From NCBI GenBank assembly GCA_902772625.1, contig CACYBP010000042.1, forward strand, positions 1 through 5,988: a DNA stretch of 5,988 nt, given 5' to 3'. Below the pieces are notes generated by a model that worked only from the letters and a program-made list of their open reading frames with translations, was not told the origin of the DNA and ran no database searches. Below are positions 1 to 5,988 of the stretch, piece by piece. Numbering within the stretch: the first letter of the stretch is position 1; each line of letters opens with the position of its first letter. This DNA is from Oscillospiraceae bacterium (lineage in GTDB: Bacteria > Bacillota > Clostridia > Oscillospirales > QAMX01). A program made the position numbers and the translations under genes.

Positions 1-665
1 TTCCCGGTGTCGAGGGAAAGACAGGCAAGCCTTCCGCCCCGTCCGAGGCCGCAGTCGATGAAGAGATTGCCCGCCGCGGTCTTCACGACCTTTCCCTCCG
101 GGCAAAGGGTCCCGGTGATGAGATACGCGCCGGGGAAATAGCGTTTTTCGGGCTCCACGCTTCCGGAGGCCAGCTCCTCCGGGGGATAAAGCGAGAGGTC
201 CTTTCCCTCCTCAAAAGTCCGGAAGCCGCCGTGCAGGATCACGAAAACCCGTTTCCCGGCTTTGGTGATGATATGGGATTCGAATTCGTCAAAATACTCG
301 AGAATGAACGACCGGTCTTCCCCGTCCAGAAGGCGGTATTCCTCCAGAATGGCGCTTCCGCCCTCCCGGAGCCAGTTCGCGAATTCTTCCCTCCCGTCCT
401 CCGGGAGCGACGCAAGGTTCTTTTCTTCGTTTTTCTCTCCGAGAAGGCGGAGAAACCTCGCGGTGAGAAGATCCTTTTCTCCCCAGACCGGGTAGACGTT
501 GGGACGCGGCACCAGATCCAGAAGGAGCTTCAGGGAATCGCCCCCGTCCCCCGTGACGTTGCCCGCGAGATACAGGACGTCGTCCTTTTCGGAAAAGGAG
601 ATCTTTTCCAGTATCTTTTCATAGGCGTCGAAATTGCCCCGGATATCCGACATAACGTATTGCAT
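1..665 (-). CDS. PPP-family metallophosphatase homologue, probably catalytically inactive (partial, C-terminus beyond window)
   Basis: The 221 visible residues follow the layout of bacterial PPP-type serine/threonine or diadenosine-tetraphosphate phosphatases: an N-terminal beta strand and motif (MSDIRGN, residues 5-11), LYLAGNVTGDGG (31-42), VYPVWGEKD (57-65), VILHGGF (142-148), YLITGTLCPEG (181-191) and LFIDCGLGRGGRLACLSLDTG-like ending (201-221). The family motifs would be DxHG, GDxVDRG, GNHD/E, H(A/G)G and GHT. Here His becomes R9, Asp becomes N36, the second Asp becomes G39, Asn becomes E63, the catalytic His becomes K64 and the late His becomes T186. Only D7 and H145 remain. The fold is therefore recognisable, but metal binding and catalysis should be lost. 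The ATG at 665 is preceded by GGAGAG with 7 bases of spacing. The gene lies 47 bases downstream of the GRAM-like membrane protein gene, and co-transcription is likely. The frame is open to the window edge, so this is not an obvious broken gene. Fold assignment is fairly sure; inactivity is inferred. Confidence 0.8.
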   Translation of the reverse strand, partial: MQYVMSDIRGNFDAYEKILEKISFSEKDDVLYLAGNVTGDGGDSLKLLLDLVPRPNVYPVWGEKDLLTARFLRLLGEKNEEKNLASLPEDGREEFANWLREGGSAILEEYRLLDGEDRSFILEYFDEFESHIITKAGKRVFVILHGGFRTFEEGKDLSLYPPEELASGSVEPEKRYFPGAYLITGTLCPEGKVVKTAAGNLFIDCGLGRGGRLACLSLDTG

Positions 666-672
666 GGGATCG

Positions 673-678
673 CTCTCC
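673..678 (-). promoter_or_regulatory. Ribosome binding site of the phosphatase-like gene
   Basis: GGAGAG on the minus strand lies 7 bases before the ATG at 665. It supports that start, at which the protein begins directly with the first beta strand of the phosphatase fold. Confidence 0.7.
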
Positions 679-697
679 AATCGGTTTGAATTCTGAC

Positions 698-711
698 GCG
701 GCGAAGGCCGC
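698..711 (-). other. Short hairpin just after the membrane-protein stop codon
   Basis: GCGGC and GCCGC can pair in a 5-bp stem around a four-base loop, starting two bases after the TAA at 713-715. No run of T follows on the minus strand, so it does not look like an intrinsic terminator. It could protect mRNA ends or weakly attenuate transcription between the two genes, or it may simply be chance in GC-rich DNA. Confidence 0.3.
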
Positions 712-712
712 C

Positions 713-1207
713 TTACGCTTTGCTTCCGGAAAGGCCGAAGGCCTTTTCCACGGCCTCCGCGGCCGCCTTCCGGTCAGTCACGAGAAAGCTTTCGACCCTT
801 CCCCCGGTGAGAAAGAGCTCGAAATCCTCGCTTCCCTCCCCGATCCCTTCGATCGCCTCCCGGAGGATCGGGACCGTTTCGGTTTCTTTCCCCCGGATCG
901 AGACGAAGAGAAGCTTTTCGGAAAAGAGGTAAAGCTTTCCTCCCCGGGGCTTTTTCCCCGGCTCGAACCGGGTCGCGTCGGTACGGTAAAGAAACTCCCC
1001 GGCGCTTTTTTCCCATTCGTCGCAGCGCCTCGCCCGGCTCAGGCCGGTCAGAAGAAGCGCGAGGAAGGCGGCGAGAAAGGTCAGCGCCCCCGCGCCGAGG
1101 GCGATCGGGAAGGCATAGGGCCATCCCAGCCGTTCCCCCGCGGCGTAAAGCAGGATCAGAAGAAGAGAACCCGGCACCGCCGCTGTCAGAAGATCTCTCT
1201 TGAGCAC
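713..1207 (-). CDS. Two-helix membrane protein with GRAM/PH-like C-terminal domain
   Basis: The protein has 164 residues. Hydrophobic helices span about residues 8-24 and 31-57, separated by a short loop (GERLGWP). Basic residues before the first helix (K3, R4) and after the second (RARR, 58-61) place both ends in the cytoplasm. Residues about 70-157 look like a GRAM or bacterial PH-type domain: a beta-rich run with GGKLYLFSEKLLFVSIRGKE (89-108), then VPILREAIEGI, then FELFLTGGRVESFLV (129-143), and a C-terminal amphipathic helix (AAAEAVEKAF). Such domains bind lipids or proteins at the membrane, but the ligand here is unknown. The GTG start at 1207 was chosen because AGAGGGG lies 8 bases upstream and a promoter ends about 40 bases upstream. 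The frame stays open far upstream, but that stretch is antisense to the toroid-enzyme gene and is not protein-like. The next gene downstream encodes the degenerate phosphatase. Membrane topology is fairly sure; the domain name is tentative. Confidence 0.78.
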   Translation of the reverse strand: MLKRDLLTAAVPGSLLLILLYAAGERLGWPYAFPIALGAGALTFLAAFLALLLTGLSRARRCDEWEKSAGEFLYRTDATRFEPGKKPRGGKLYLFSEKLLFVSIRGKETETVPILREAIEGIGEGSEDFELFLTGGRVESFLVTDRKAAAEAVEKAFGLSGSKA

Positions 1208-1215
1208 GCTTTCCG

Positions 1216-1222
1216 CCCCTCT
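1216..1222 (-). promoter_or_regulatory. Ribosome binding site selecting the GTG start of the membrane protein
   Basis: AGAGGGG on the minus strand sits 8 bases before GTG at 1207. No in-frame ATG lies between the promoter and this GTG, so this site decides the start in a frame that otherwise stays open for another 2 kb upstream. Confidence 0.65.
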
Positions 1223-1246
1223 TTCCTCTTTTCTTTTTCCGGGATC

Positions 1247-1275
1247 ATTGTACCACAAATTCCCCCGCGGCGCAA
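1247..1275 (-). promoter_or_regulatory. Sigma-A-type promoter for the membrane protein and phosphatase-like genes
   Basis: On the minus strand, TTGCGC (1270-1275) and TACAAT (1247-1252) are separated by exactly 17 bases. The -10 box differs from the consensus TATAAT at one position and has a TG two bases further upstream than the usual extended -10 position. Transcription would begin near 1240, giving a leader of about 33 bases before the GTG at 1207. Confidence 0.65.
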
Positions 1276-1355
1276 CGCGAATCTTGGGCGGGACCGGTTC
1301 CGCTTCTTTTCTTCCGGAAAAAGGCGTTCCGGAGTGCGATTTGCGGAATTCAGAC

Positions 1356-1385
1356 TTGAAGAGCGGCCTCCGGGCGTGATAGAAT
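1356..1385 (+). promoter_or_regulatory. Extended -10 promoter for the toroid-enzyme gene
   Basis: TTGAAG (1356-1361) and TAGAAT (1380-1385) are separated by 18 bases, with the TG of an extended -10 element at 1377-1378. Initiation near 1392 would give a leader of about 68 bases ahead of the ATG at 1460. It faces away from the promoter at 1247-1275, and the two -35 boxes are about 80 bases apart, leaving room for a shared operator. Confidence 0.55.
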
Positions 1386-1419
1386 AGGAGAAAAGATGAG
1401 AATACGGCGTTTTTTCGGA

Positions 1420-1440
1420 GCCGGGATCCGAAAGCCCGGC
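1420..1440 (+). other. Leader hairpin immediately before the ribosome binding site
   Basis: GCCGGG (1420-1425) and CCCGGC (1435-1440) form a perfect 6-bp GC stem with a 9-base loop. It ends four bases before the Shine-Dalgarno core, so it could influence ribosome access or stabilise the 5' end of the mRNA. No U-run follows, so it is not a terminator. No known riboswitch architecture is visible. Confidence 0.45.
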
Positions 1441-1444
1441 GGAA

Positions 1445-1452
1445 AAGGAGGT
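1445..1452 (+). promoter_or_regulatory. Near-perfect ribosome binding site of the toroid-enzyme gene
   Basis: AAGGAGGT, fully complementary to the 16S anti-Shine-Dalgarno core, lies 7 bases before the ATG at 1460. It fixes the start and suggests efficient translation. Confidence 0.85.
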
Positions 1453-1459
1453 CATAAAA

Positions 1460-3229
1460 ATGGATCGGCGCGTCTTCACTCTGCTTGAAGCCTGGTGCGA
1501 AAGGTTTCTCTCGCTCCAGCTCGACTCCTCCCGCGGCGAAAGGTTCCGCGGCGCGGTGCTCTGTCCGGCCTGCGGCCTTCTGCACGGACGTTCCTCCGAC
1601 ATGGTCTATCCCCTGACTCTTCTTTGGCGGCTGACCGGGAAAGAAAAGTATCTCCGCGGGGCAGAGGCCGCCGTGGACTTTGCGGAGGCGAACATGGTGA
1701 TGCCGGAGACCGGCCTTTACCGCAACGACTTCGCCTCGGCGTGGTACGGGATCTCGGTCTTCGGATACATGGCCCTTTCGGACGCGCGGAGGGCGGGCGG
1801 CGGCGGCCTTCCCCCGGAGACCGCGGAAAAATGGGACGCGATCCTCCGGAGACTTTCCGCGGGGATCTATATTGAGCTCAATAAGCCCTCCTTCAAGCCC
1901 AACGTCAATTATTTTGCCGGCGGCGCGGCGGTGATGGCCCGGGCGTGGAAGACCGAAAAGGAGGAAAAGTACCTTCTCCGCGCAAAGGAATGGGCCGATC
2001 TGACTCTTTCCTACGTCACCCCCGACGGCATGCTTTCGGGAGAGGGCTACCACGCCGTCAGGCGAAGATCGCCCCGGGGTTTCGTACCGGTGGATCTCGG
2101 CTACAACGCCGAGGAGTCGATCCCCCTGCTCTTTTCGGCGGCGGAGGATCTGGAGGACGAAGAGCTTTTCAAAGAAGCCGAAAAGCTGATGAACGGCCTT
2201 CTCCCCTTCCTGCTGCCCGACGGAGGCCTTGACAACTCCTGGGGCTCCCGCGCGGCCAAGTGGACCTGGTACGGAAGCCGCACCTCCGACGGGATCCAGG
2301 GCGCCCTGATCCGGAAGCCCGGGGATCCGGTCTGGCGCGAGGCGGCGGCGCGCACCTTCTCGCTTTACGAAAAGCTGACCCTGGACGGGCTCCTGGCGGG
2401 CGGGGCGATGCACGAAGACGCCGGAGTCCCGGTCTGTGTCCATCACACCTTCACCCACGCCAAGACCCTGGCGCACATGCTGGAAAGCGGGCTCGATTTT
2501 GCCCCCACCGGCGCGGCTCTTCCCTCCGAGGAATTCCGGGGCGTTCGGGAATACCCCTCGGCCGGGGTCTTTCTCGTATCGGCGGGAGATTTCCGGGCGA
2601 GCCTTTACTCTTCGGATTACACCCAGGATCCGCGTCTTTCGCCCCGGGGCGGCAGCATGACCCTTCTGTGGCACGCGAAATGCGGCCCGATCCTCGCCGC
2701 GACGCCGAACGAATATTACCCCGTGGAGCCGCAGAACATGCAGCTTCTCCCCCACGGCGAGCCGGTCCTGAACATGACCCCGCGCATCGAGGCCGGGGCG
2801 TTTTCCAATATCCACGACACGGCCTTCTCTTTCTCGCGTGAGCCTCAATCCCCGCGCTTTTCGGTCAGGGGCTTTCTCACTTCCATCGGCGGCGGGATCC
2901 TGACCCTTCCCGACGAGGCCTACGCCCGGTACGCTGTGTCCACCGTTTTCTTCCCGGAGGAGGTGCGGATCGCCGTCAAAAGCGACGCGGAGGGCGTTTA
3001 TCACCTGCCGGTGATCGCCGGAAGAGGGGACCGGGTCGAGCTTTCGGGGAACCGGGCTGTCGTAGGGAAAGAGGGATGCCGGATCCTTCTCACTTCCGAC
3101 GGAGCCTTCGAAGCTCCCTTCGGGACCGGAGAGCGCCGGTTCAACCCGGTGGGCGGGTTCAACCATCTGATGCTGCGTCTGCCGCTCCCGGCCGGAGAGG
3201 AAAGGACGGTCTCGATCCGGGTCGAGTGA
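1460..3229 (+). CDS. Putative (alpha/alpha)-toroid carbohydrate-active enzyme, heparinase II/III-like; exact family unknown
   Basis: The protein has 589 residues and no signal peptide or membrane segment, so it is probably cytoplasmic. Residues about 1-345 are helix-rich with repeated aromatic and small-residue patterns typical of alpha/alpha toroids. Residues about 360-589 are beta-rich and resemble the sandwich domain of many polysaccharide lyases. Likely functional motifs are CPACG-LLHGR (35-44), NVNYFAGG (148-155), GEGYH (194-198), VDLGYNAEES (211-220), DNSWGSR (258-264), KWTWYGSRTSDG (267-278) and CVHHTFTHAKTLAHM (326-340). The Asn/Tyr/Glu and His clusters are the residue types used in uronate lyases and glucuronyl-type hydrolases. 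I recognise the overall type, but not a characterised subfamily or substrate. The gene stands alone behind its own promoter and is convergent with an esterase-GH3 operon, which supports a glycan-catabolic role. It could instead be a glycoside hydrolase on the same scaffold. Confidence 0.8.
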   Translation: MDRRVFTLLEAWCERFLSLQLDSSRGERFRGAVLCPACGLLHGRSSDMVYPLTLLWRLTGKEKYLRGAEAAVDFAEANMVMPETGLYRNDFASAWYGISVFGYMALSDARRAGGGGLPPETAEKWDAILRRLSAGIYIELNKPSFKPNVNYFAGGAAVMARAWKTEKEEKYLLRAKEWADLTLSYVTPDGMLSGEGYHAVRRRSPRGFVPVDLGYNAEESIPLLFSAAEDLEDEELFKEAEKLMNGLLPFLLPDGGLDNSWGSRAAKWTWYGSRTSDGIQGALIRKPGDPVWREAAARTFSLYEKLTLDGLLAGGAMHEDAGVPVCVHHTFTHAKTLAHMLESGLDFAPTGAALPSEEFRGVREYPSAGVFLVSAGDFRASLYSSDYTQDPRLSPRGGSMTLLWHAKCGPILAATPNEYYPVEPQNMQLLPHGEPVLNMTPRIEAGAFSNIHDTAFSFSREPQSPRFSVRGFLTSIGGGILTLPDEAYARYAVSTVFFPEEVRIAVKSDAEGVYHLPVIAGRGDRVELSGNRAVVGKEGCRILLTSDGAFEAPFGTGERRFNPVGGFNHLMLRLPLPAGEERTVSIRVE

Positions 3230-3240
3230 TCTCCGATCAT

Positions 3241-3277
3241 AAAAGCGTCCGCGCAAGCGAAGCGCGGACGCTTTTTT
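3241..3277. terminator. Strong intrinsic terminator between convergent genes, probably bidirectional
   Basis: A perfect 10-bp GC-rich stem (GCGTCCGCGC at 3245-3254 with GCGCGGACGC at 3262-3271) encloses a 7-base loop and is extended by AAAA/TTTT. On the plus strand six T follow, starting 12 bases after the toroid-enzyme stop codon. On the minus strand the stem is followed by TTTTAT, so it can also end the GH3 transcript, though less strongly. Confidence 0.92.
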
Positions 3278-3286
3278 CTTATTCCC

Positions 3287-5710
3287 TCATTCGGTGCGCT
3301 TTCCCGGCGCAAGGAGCGCCCCGAGCATTTTGCCGTATCTCCGGTTGGCCAGATGCACCAGGGCGTTTCCAAGCTTCATCTGCGCCACCCCGCCGCTGCT
3401 CTGGATCATGGAGCGGAGAGAGTTTTCGTGGAGGATGGTGCCGAGGAAGATCCGGTTGCGGATCGCCTCATCCCGTTCTTTTCCCCGGGGCATGCGTTCG
3501 GCTTTTTTCACCCGGCGGCGAAGGAAAACGTCCACTCCCGAAAGGATCACCCGGCCGATCCCGGTCTTTCTCGCCAGGAGCAGGGGGGATTCGAGATCGA
3601 ATTCGCCCTCTTCTTCCCCCGGGAGCTCCCGTCCCAGAAGCTCCCGGAAGACCCCGTCCGGAACGCGGCGGGGATTTTTCCGGTAGGCCGAAGCGACCCG
3701 GCGCGACGTCGGCGGCGGGACCTCTTCCTCCCCCGGGACCGCGATCTCAGAACGAAGGCGGATATCCTCGGAGGAAAAGCCGAGTTCCACGGGATAGGTC
3801 CCCTTTTCCATGACGAACCGGCCGAGAGGCGCGTGATACCACGCGAAGTCTTCTTTTGCAAGAGAGAAGCTGACCTCGGTCTCCTCTCCCGGGAGAAGCC
3901 GGACCTTCCGGAAGCGTACGAGACGCCGTTTTTCGCCGAAGGTCACGCTTTCGGGATTCCGTCCGAGGTAAAGCTCCGCCACGGCGCTTCCCGCCCGGGA
4001 GCCGACGTTTTTGATCTTCGCCGTGACCTCCGTTCCGCGGCAGACAAGATCCGAAAGGGCGAATTCCGTATAGGAAAGGCCGTGTCCGAAGGGAAAAACC
4101 GCCCGGCCGGGTCTTGCGGCAAAATACCGGTATCCCACGAAGATCCCCTCTTTATAGAGGGCCGCGCGGTGGTCCTTCGGCAGGGGCAGGAGATCCCGGT
4201 TCCGGATCCAGCTTTCGGCCAGTCTTCCGCCCGGCTCGGCCTCGCCGAAGAGCACCCGGCGCAGCGCCTCGCCGCCCTCCCCGCCGGGAAGCCCGGCGTA
4301 GAGCAGCGCGTTTGCCGGAAGAAGCGGAGAGGCGTCCGCCGCGCCGCCGCCGAAAATCACCACGGCGAGCTTTTTTCCGGCGGCAAGGAGCTTTTTAAAA
4401 AGCGAAAGCTGGTTTTCAGGGAGCGAAAGATCGGGCCGGTCCGCGCCCTCGCTTTCGCTGTGGCGGCCGAGGCCGCAGAAGAGCAGGATCAGATCGGTGT
4501 CCCGGGCTTTTTCCAGGGCTTCCCGTTCCAGTTTTTCATCCGGACGGTCGTCCTCAGGATAAAAGCCCTCGGCGTAGGTATAGTTCGTCCCGGCGCGCCG
4601 GAAGGCCTCCTCCGGCTCGACGAGAAAGCGGGGATTCACGCTGCTGGAGCCTGCGCCCTGGGCGCGCATGTGCCGGAAAAAGCCCCCGGTCACGAGAAGC
4701 TTTTCCCTTCCCGAAAGGGGCAGGACGCCGTCGTTCTTTAAAAGCACCATGCTCTCTTCGGCGGCGGACCGGGAAAGCGCGCGGTGCGCCTTCAGAAGCC
4801 TTTCGGGATCGGTCCGCTTTTTTCCGGGTCCGGCTTTTTTCACAAGGCGGAGGATCCGCTCCGCCGCCCGGTCCAGGGTCTTTTCGGGGAGGGTCCCCTT
4901 TTTCACCGCCTCGTAAAGCGCCTCGCGGTTCAGAAGGATCCCGCCGGGCATATCGAGATCGCACCCGGCCTTCACCCCGGCCACCCGGTCCCGGGTAGCG
5001 CCCCAGTCGGTCATCACCAGGCCGTGAAAGCCCCATTCCTTCCGAAGGATCTTCGTGAGAAGCCTTTCGTTTTCCGACGCGTGGATCCCGTTGATCTTGT
5101 TGTAGGAGCACATCACGGCGGAGGGATCCCCCTTCCGCACCGCGATCTCAAAGGGGCGGAGATAGATCTCCCGGAGAGTGCGCTCGTCGGCGACCGAATC
5201 GCGCATATACCGGAAGGATTCGGTGTTGTTCAGGGCGAAATGCTTCAGGCACGCGGCCGTCCCGGTCTTCTCCACGCCTCTCACGAAGGCCGCCGCCGTC
5301 TCTCCCGTCAGCAAAGGGTCCTCGGAATAGTATTCGAAATTCCGTCCGCAGCGCGGATCGCGCTTGACGTTCATAGCCGGGGCCAGGAGAACGTCCACCC
5401 CGAGGGCCTTCGCCTCCCTGCCCATGGCAAAGCCCACCTTTTCCGAAAGGGCGGGATCGAAGGAGGCCGAAAGGGTCGCCGGAGCCGGAAAAAGCGTGGC
5501 GGGAAGCGCCCTTCCCAATCCCACCGCCCCGGTGTTTCTGCCCGCGGCCTTTCTGCGCACCCCAAGAGGGCCGTCGGTGAGATAGAGCGAACGGATCCCG
5601 AGGCGCGGGACCGCGTTGGTCTTCCAGCTTTCAAGCCCCTCCACCAGCCGGATCTTTTCCCCGAGGGTCAGCTTTCTGATGAGTTCCTTTTCGTCTTTCA
5701 TGCCTTTCAT
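3287..5710 (-). CDS. Glycoside hydrolase family 3 beta-glycosidase (beta-glucosidase-like) with extra C-terminal domain
   Basis: This complete protein of 807 residues would release terminal beta-linked sugars from oligosaccharides by a retaining mechanism. The N-terminal TIM-barrel domain carries YLTDGPLGVR (43-52), DPRCGRNFEYYSEDP (118-132), KHFALNN (156-162), CSYNKING (201-208) and VMTDWGA (232-238), where D235 is the expected nucleophile. The alpha/beta sandwich domain carries HSESEGADRPDLSLPENQ (417-434), with E421 the likely acid/base (E419 the alternative). PFGHGLSYTEF (540-550) leads into a fibronectin-III-like domain (about 550-655). No PA14 insertion is present. Residues about 675-807 form a further helical domain. 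No signal peptide is visible, so it is cytoplasmic. The ATG at 5710 has only a weak ribosome site, and an in-frame ATG at 5701 is an equally plausible start. Only 20 bases separate it from the upstream esterase gene, so the two probably form an operon. The exact sugar specificity is unknown. Confidence 0.95.
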   Translation of the reverse strand: MKGMKDEKELIRKLTLGEKIRLVEGLESWKTNAVPRLGIRSLYLTDGPLGVRRKAAGRNTGAVGLGRALPATLFPAPATLSASFDPALSEKVGFAMGREAKALGVDVLLAPAMNVKRDPRCGRNFEYYSEDPLLTGETAAAFVRGVEKTGTAACLKHFALNNTESFRYMRDSVADERTLREIYLRPFEIAVRKGDPSAVMCSYNKINGIHASENERLLTKILRKEWGFHGLVMTDWGATRDRVAGVKAGCDLDMPGGILLNREALYEAVKKGTLPEKTLDRAAERILRLVKKAGPGKKRTDPERLLKAHRALSRSAAEESMVLLKNDGVLPLSGREKLLVTGGFFRHMRAQGAGSSSVNPRFLVEPEEAFRRAGTNYTYAEGFYPEDDRPDEKLEREALEKARDTDLILLFCGLGRHSESEGADRPDLSLPENQLSLFKKLLAAGKKLAVVIFGGGAADASPLLPANALLYAGLPGGEGGEALRRVLFGEAEPGGRLAESWIRNRDLLPLPKDHRAALYKEGIFVGYRYFAARPGRAVFPFGHGLSYTEFALSDLVCRGTEVTAKIKNVGSRAGSAVAELYLGRNPESVTFGEKRRLVRFRKVRLLPGEETEVSFSLAKEDFAWYHAPLGRFVMEKGTYPVELGFSSEDIRLRSEIAVPGEEEVPPPTSRRVASAYRKNPRRVPDGVFRELLGRELPGEEEGEFDLESPLLLARKTGIGRVILSGVDVFLRRRVKKAERMPRGKERDEAIRNRIFLGTILHENSLRSMIQSSGGVAQMKLGNALVHLANRRYGKMLGALLAPGKRTE

Positions 5711-5730
5711 TCCATAACCGTTTCAGAGAT

Positions 5731-5988
5731 TCACAGGCTCTTTTCCAGAAGCCAGTTGAGAAGGGTGTCCCCCGCGTAGGCGCCGACCCAGGCGCCGTGG
5801 CCGACACCGTGGAAGAGGGTCAGTTTTGCCTTTCCTCCGCGCTTGTTGATCGAGGAGACCATCGAAAGGCTTTCGCCCGGCGGCACGACCTCGTCAAGAT
5901 CCCCGTGGAAGGCCCAGACCGGTTTATTCACCAGCTGGCCCCCGTACCAGTATACGCCGGTGCCGCACACCGGCGCCACCGCTGCGAA
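5731..5988 (-). CDS. C-terminal part of an alpha/beta-hydrolase (esterase/peptidase type); N-terminus beyond window
   Basis: The last 85 residues are visible. They begin FAAVAPVCGTG and contain KPVWAFHGDLDEVVPPGES (22-40), followed by LTLFHGVGHGAWVGAY (56-71) and NWLLEKSL. This matches the end of the alpha/beta-hydrolase fold in dienelactone-hydrolase, PHB-depolymerase-like esterases and predicted peptidases. The triad acid would be D32 of HGDLDEVVP (D30 less likely), and the triad histidine H64 of GVGHGAW. The nucleophile serine lies outside the window. It is the upstream partner of the GH3 gene, and in such a setting a carbohydrate esterase that removes acyl groups from oligosaccharides is the simplest reading. 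Substrate and cellular location cannot be judged without the N-terminus. Confidence 0.85.
   Translation of the reverse strand, partial: FAAVAPVCGTGVYWYGGQLVNKPVWAFHGDLDEVVPPGESLSMVSSINKRGGKAKLTLFHGVGHGAWVGAYAGDTLLNWLLEKSL

Noticed and set aside
231..1387. Plus-strand frames of 152 and 233 codons across the left genes
   Set aside because: They are antisense to the phosphatase-like and membrane-protein genes, and neither shows protein-like motifs. The second would end where the plus-strand promoter lies.
1208..3256. Continuous minus-strand open frame upstream of the membrane-protein start, antisense to the toroid-enzyme gene
   Set aside because: It is the shadow of the sense gene in GC-rich DNA. 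It is rich in Arg, Gly and Pro without domain motifs, and the promoter and ribosome site at 1216-1275 lie inside it, so only the part from 1207 onward is real.
3353..4741. 462-codon plus-strand frame antisense to the GH3 gene
   Set aside because: The GH3 frame has all the catalytic motifs. The antisense frame is low-complexity, rich in Arg, Gly and Pro, without a ribosome site or domain pattern.
4784..5779. 331-codon plus-strand frame crossing the GH3 start and the esterase end
   Set aside because: It is antisense to two convincing genes, runs across their intergenic gap, and shows no recognisable protein features.
1..5988. CRISPR arrays, tRNA or rRNA genes, insertion sequences and terminal repeats
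   Set aside because: I read both strands for regularly spaced repeats, tRNA-like arms and transposase motifs and saw none. The window is filled by the five genes and the short intergenic regions described.

Overview
This GC-rich window (roughly 60% G+C by eye) holds five protein-coding genes, two of them cut by the window edges. Strong purine-rich Shine-Dalgarno sites, sigma-A-type promoters, and a GH3 enzyme with an extra C-terminal domain of the kind I associate with clostridial GH3 proteins point to a Gram-positive-type, probably uncultured gut or rumen member of the Clostridia (Bacillota). That assignment is inference; nothing here is a phylogenetic marker.

Left region (1-1280, minus strand). 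A promoter at 1247-1275 reads leftward into a 164-residue protein with two membrane helices and a GRAM/PH-like C-terminal domain (713-1207). A PPP-family metallophosphatase homologue (1-665, C-terminus cut off by the window edge) follows 47 bases later. Its frame is intact, but most of the metal-binding and catalytic residues are replaced, so it looks like a pseudophosphatase. The two genes probably share one transcript.

Middle region (1208-3280). A roughly 250-base divergent intergenic region carries back-to-back promoters and a leader hairpin. A strong ribosome binding site then precedes a 589-residue cytoplasmic protein (1460-3229) that resembles the (alpha/alpha) toroid lyases and hydrolases (heparinase II/III-like). 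I cannot assign it to a characterised family. A strong intrinsic terminator at 3241-3277 lies between this gene and the convergent gene beyond it.

Right region (3287-5988, minus strand). The C-terminal end of an alpha/beta-hydrolase esterase or peptidase (5731-5988) is followed 20 bases later by a complete GH3 beta-glycosidase (3287-5710). They form a likely operon whose promoter lies outside the window. Together with the toroid enzyme this suggests a small glycan-utilisation locus: the esterase would remove acyl groups, the toroid enzyme would process an (acidic?) oligosaccharide, and the GH3 enzyme would release terminal sugars. The GH3 and toroid proteins have no signal peptide, so the work probably happens on imported oligosaccharides inside the cell. 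The glycan itself cannot be told from the sequence.

The most unusual item is the degenerate phosphatase paired with the GRAM-like membrane protein. The least understood enzyme is the toroid protein.
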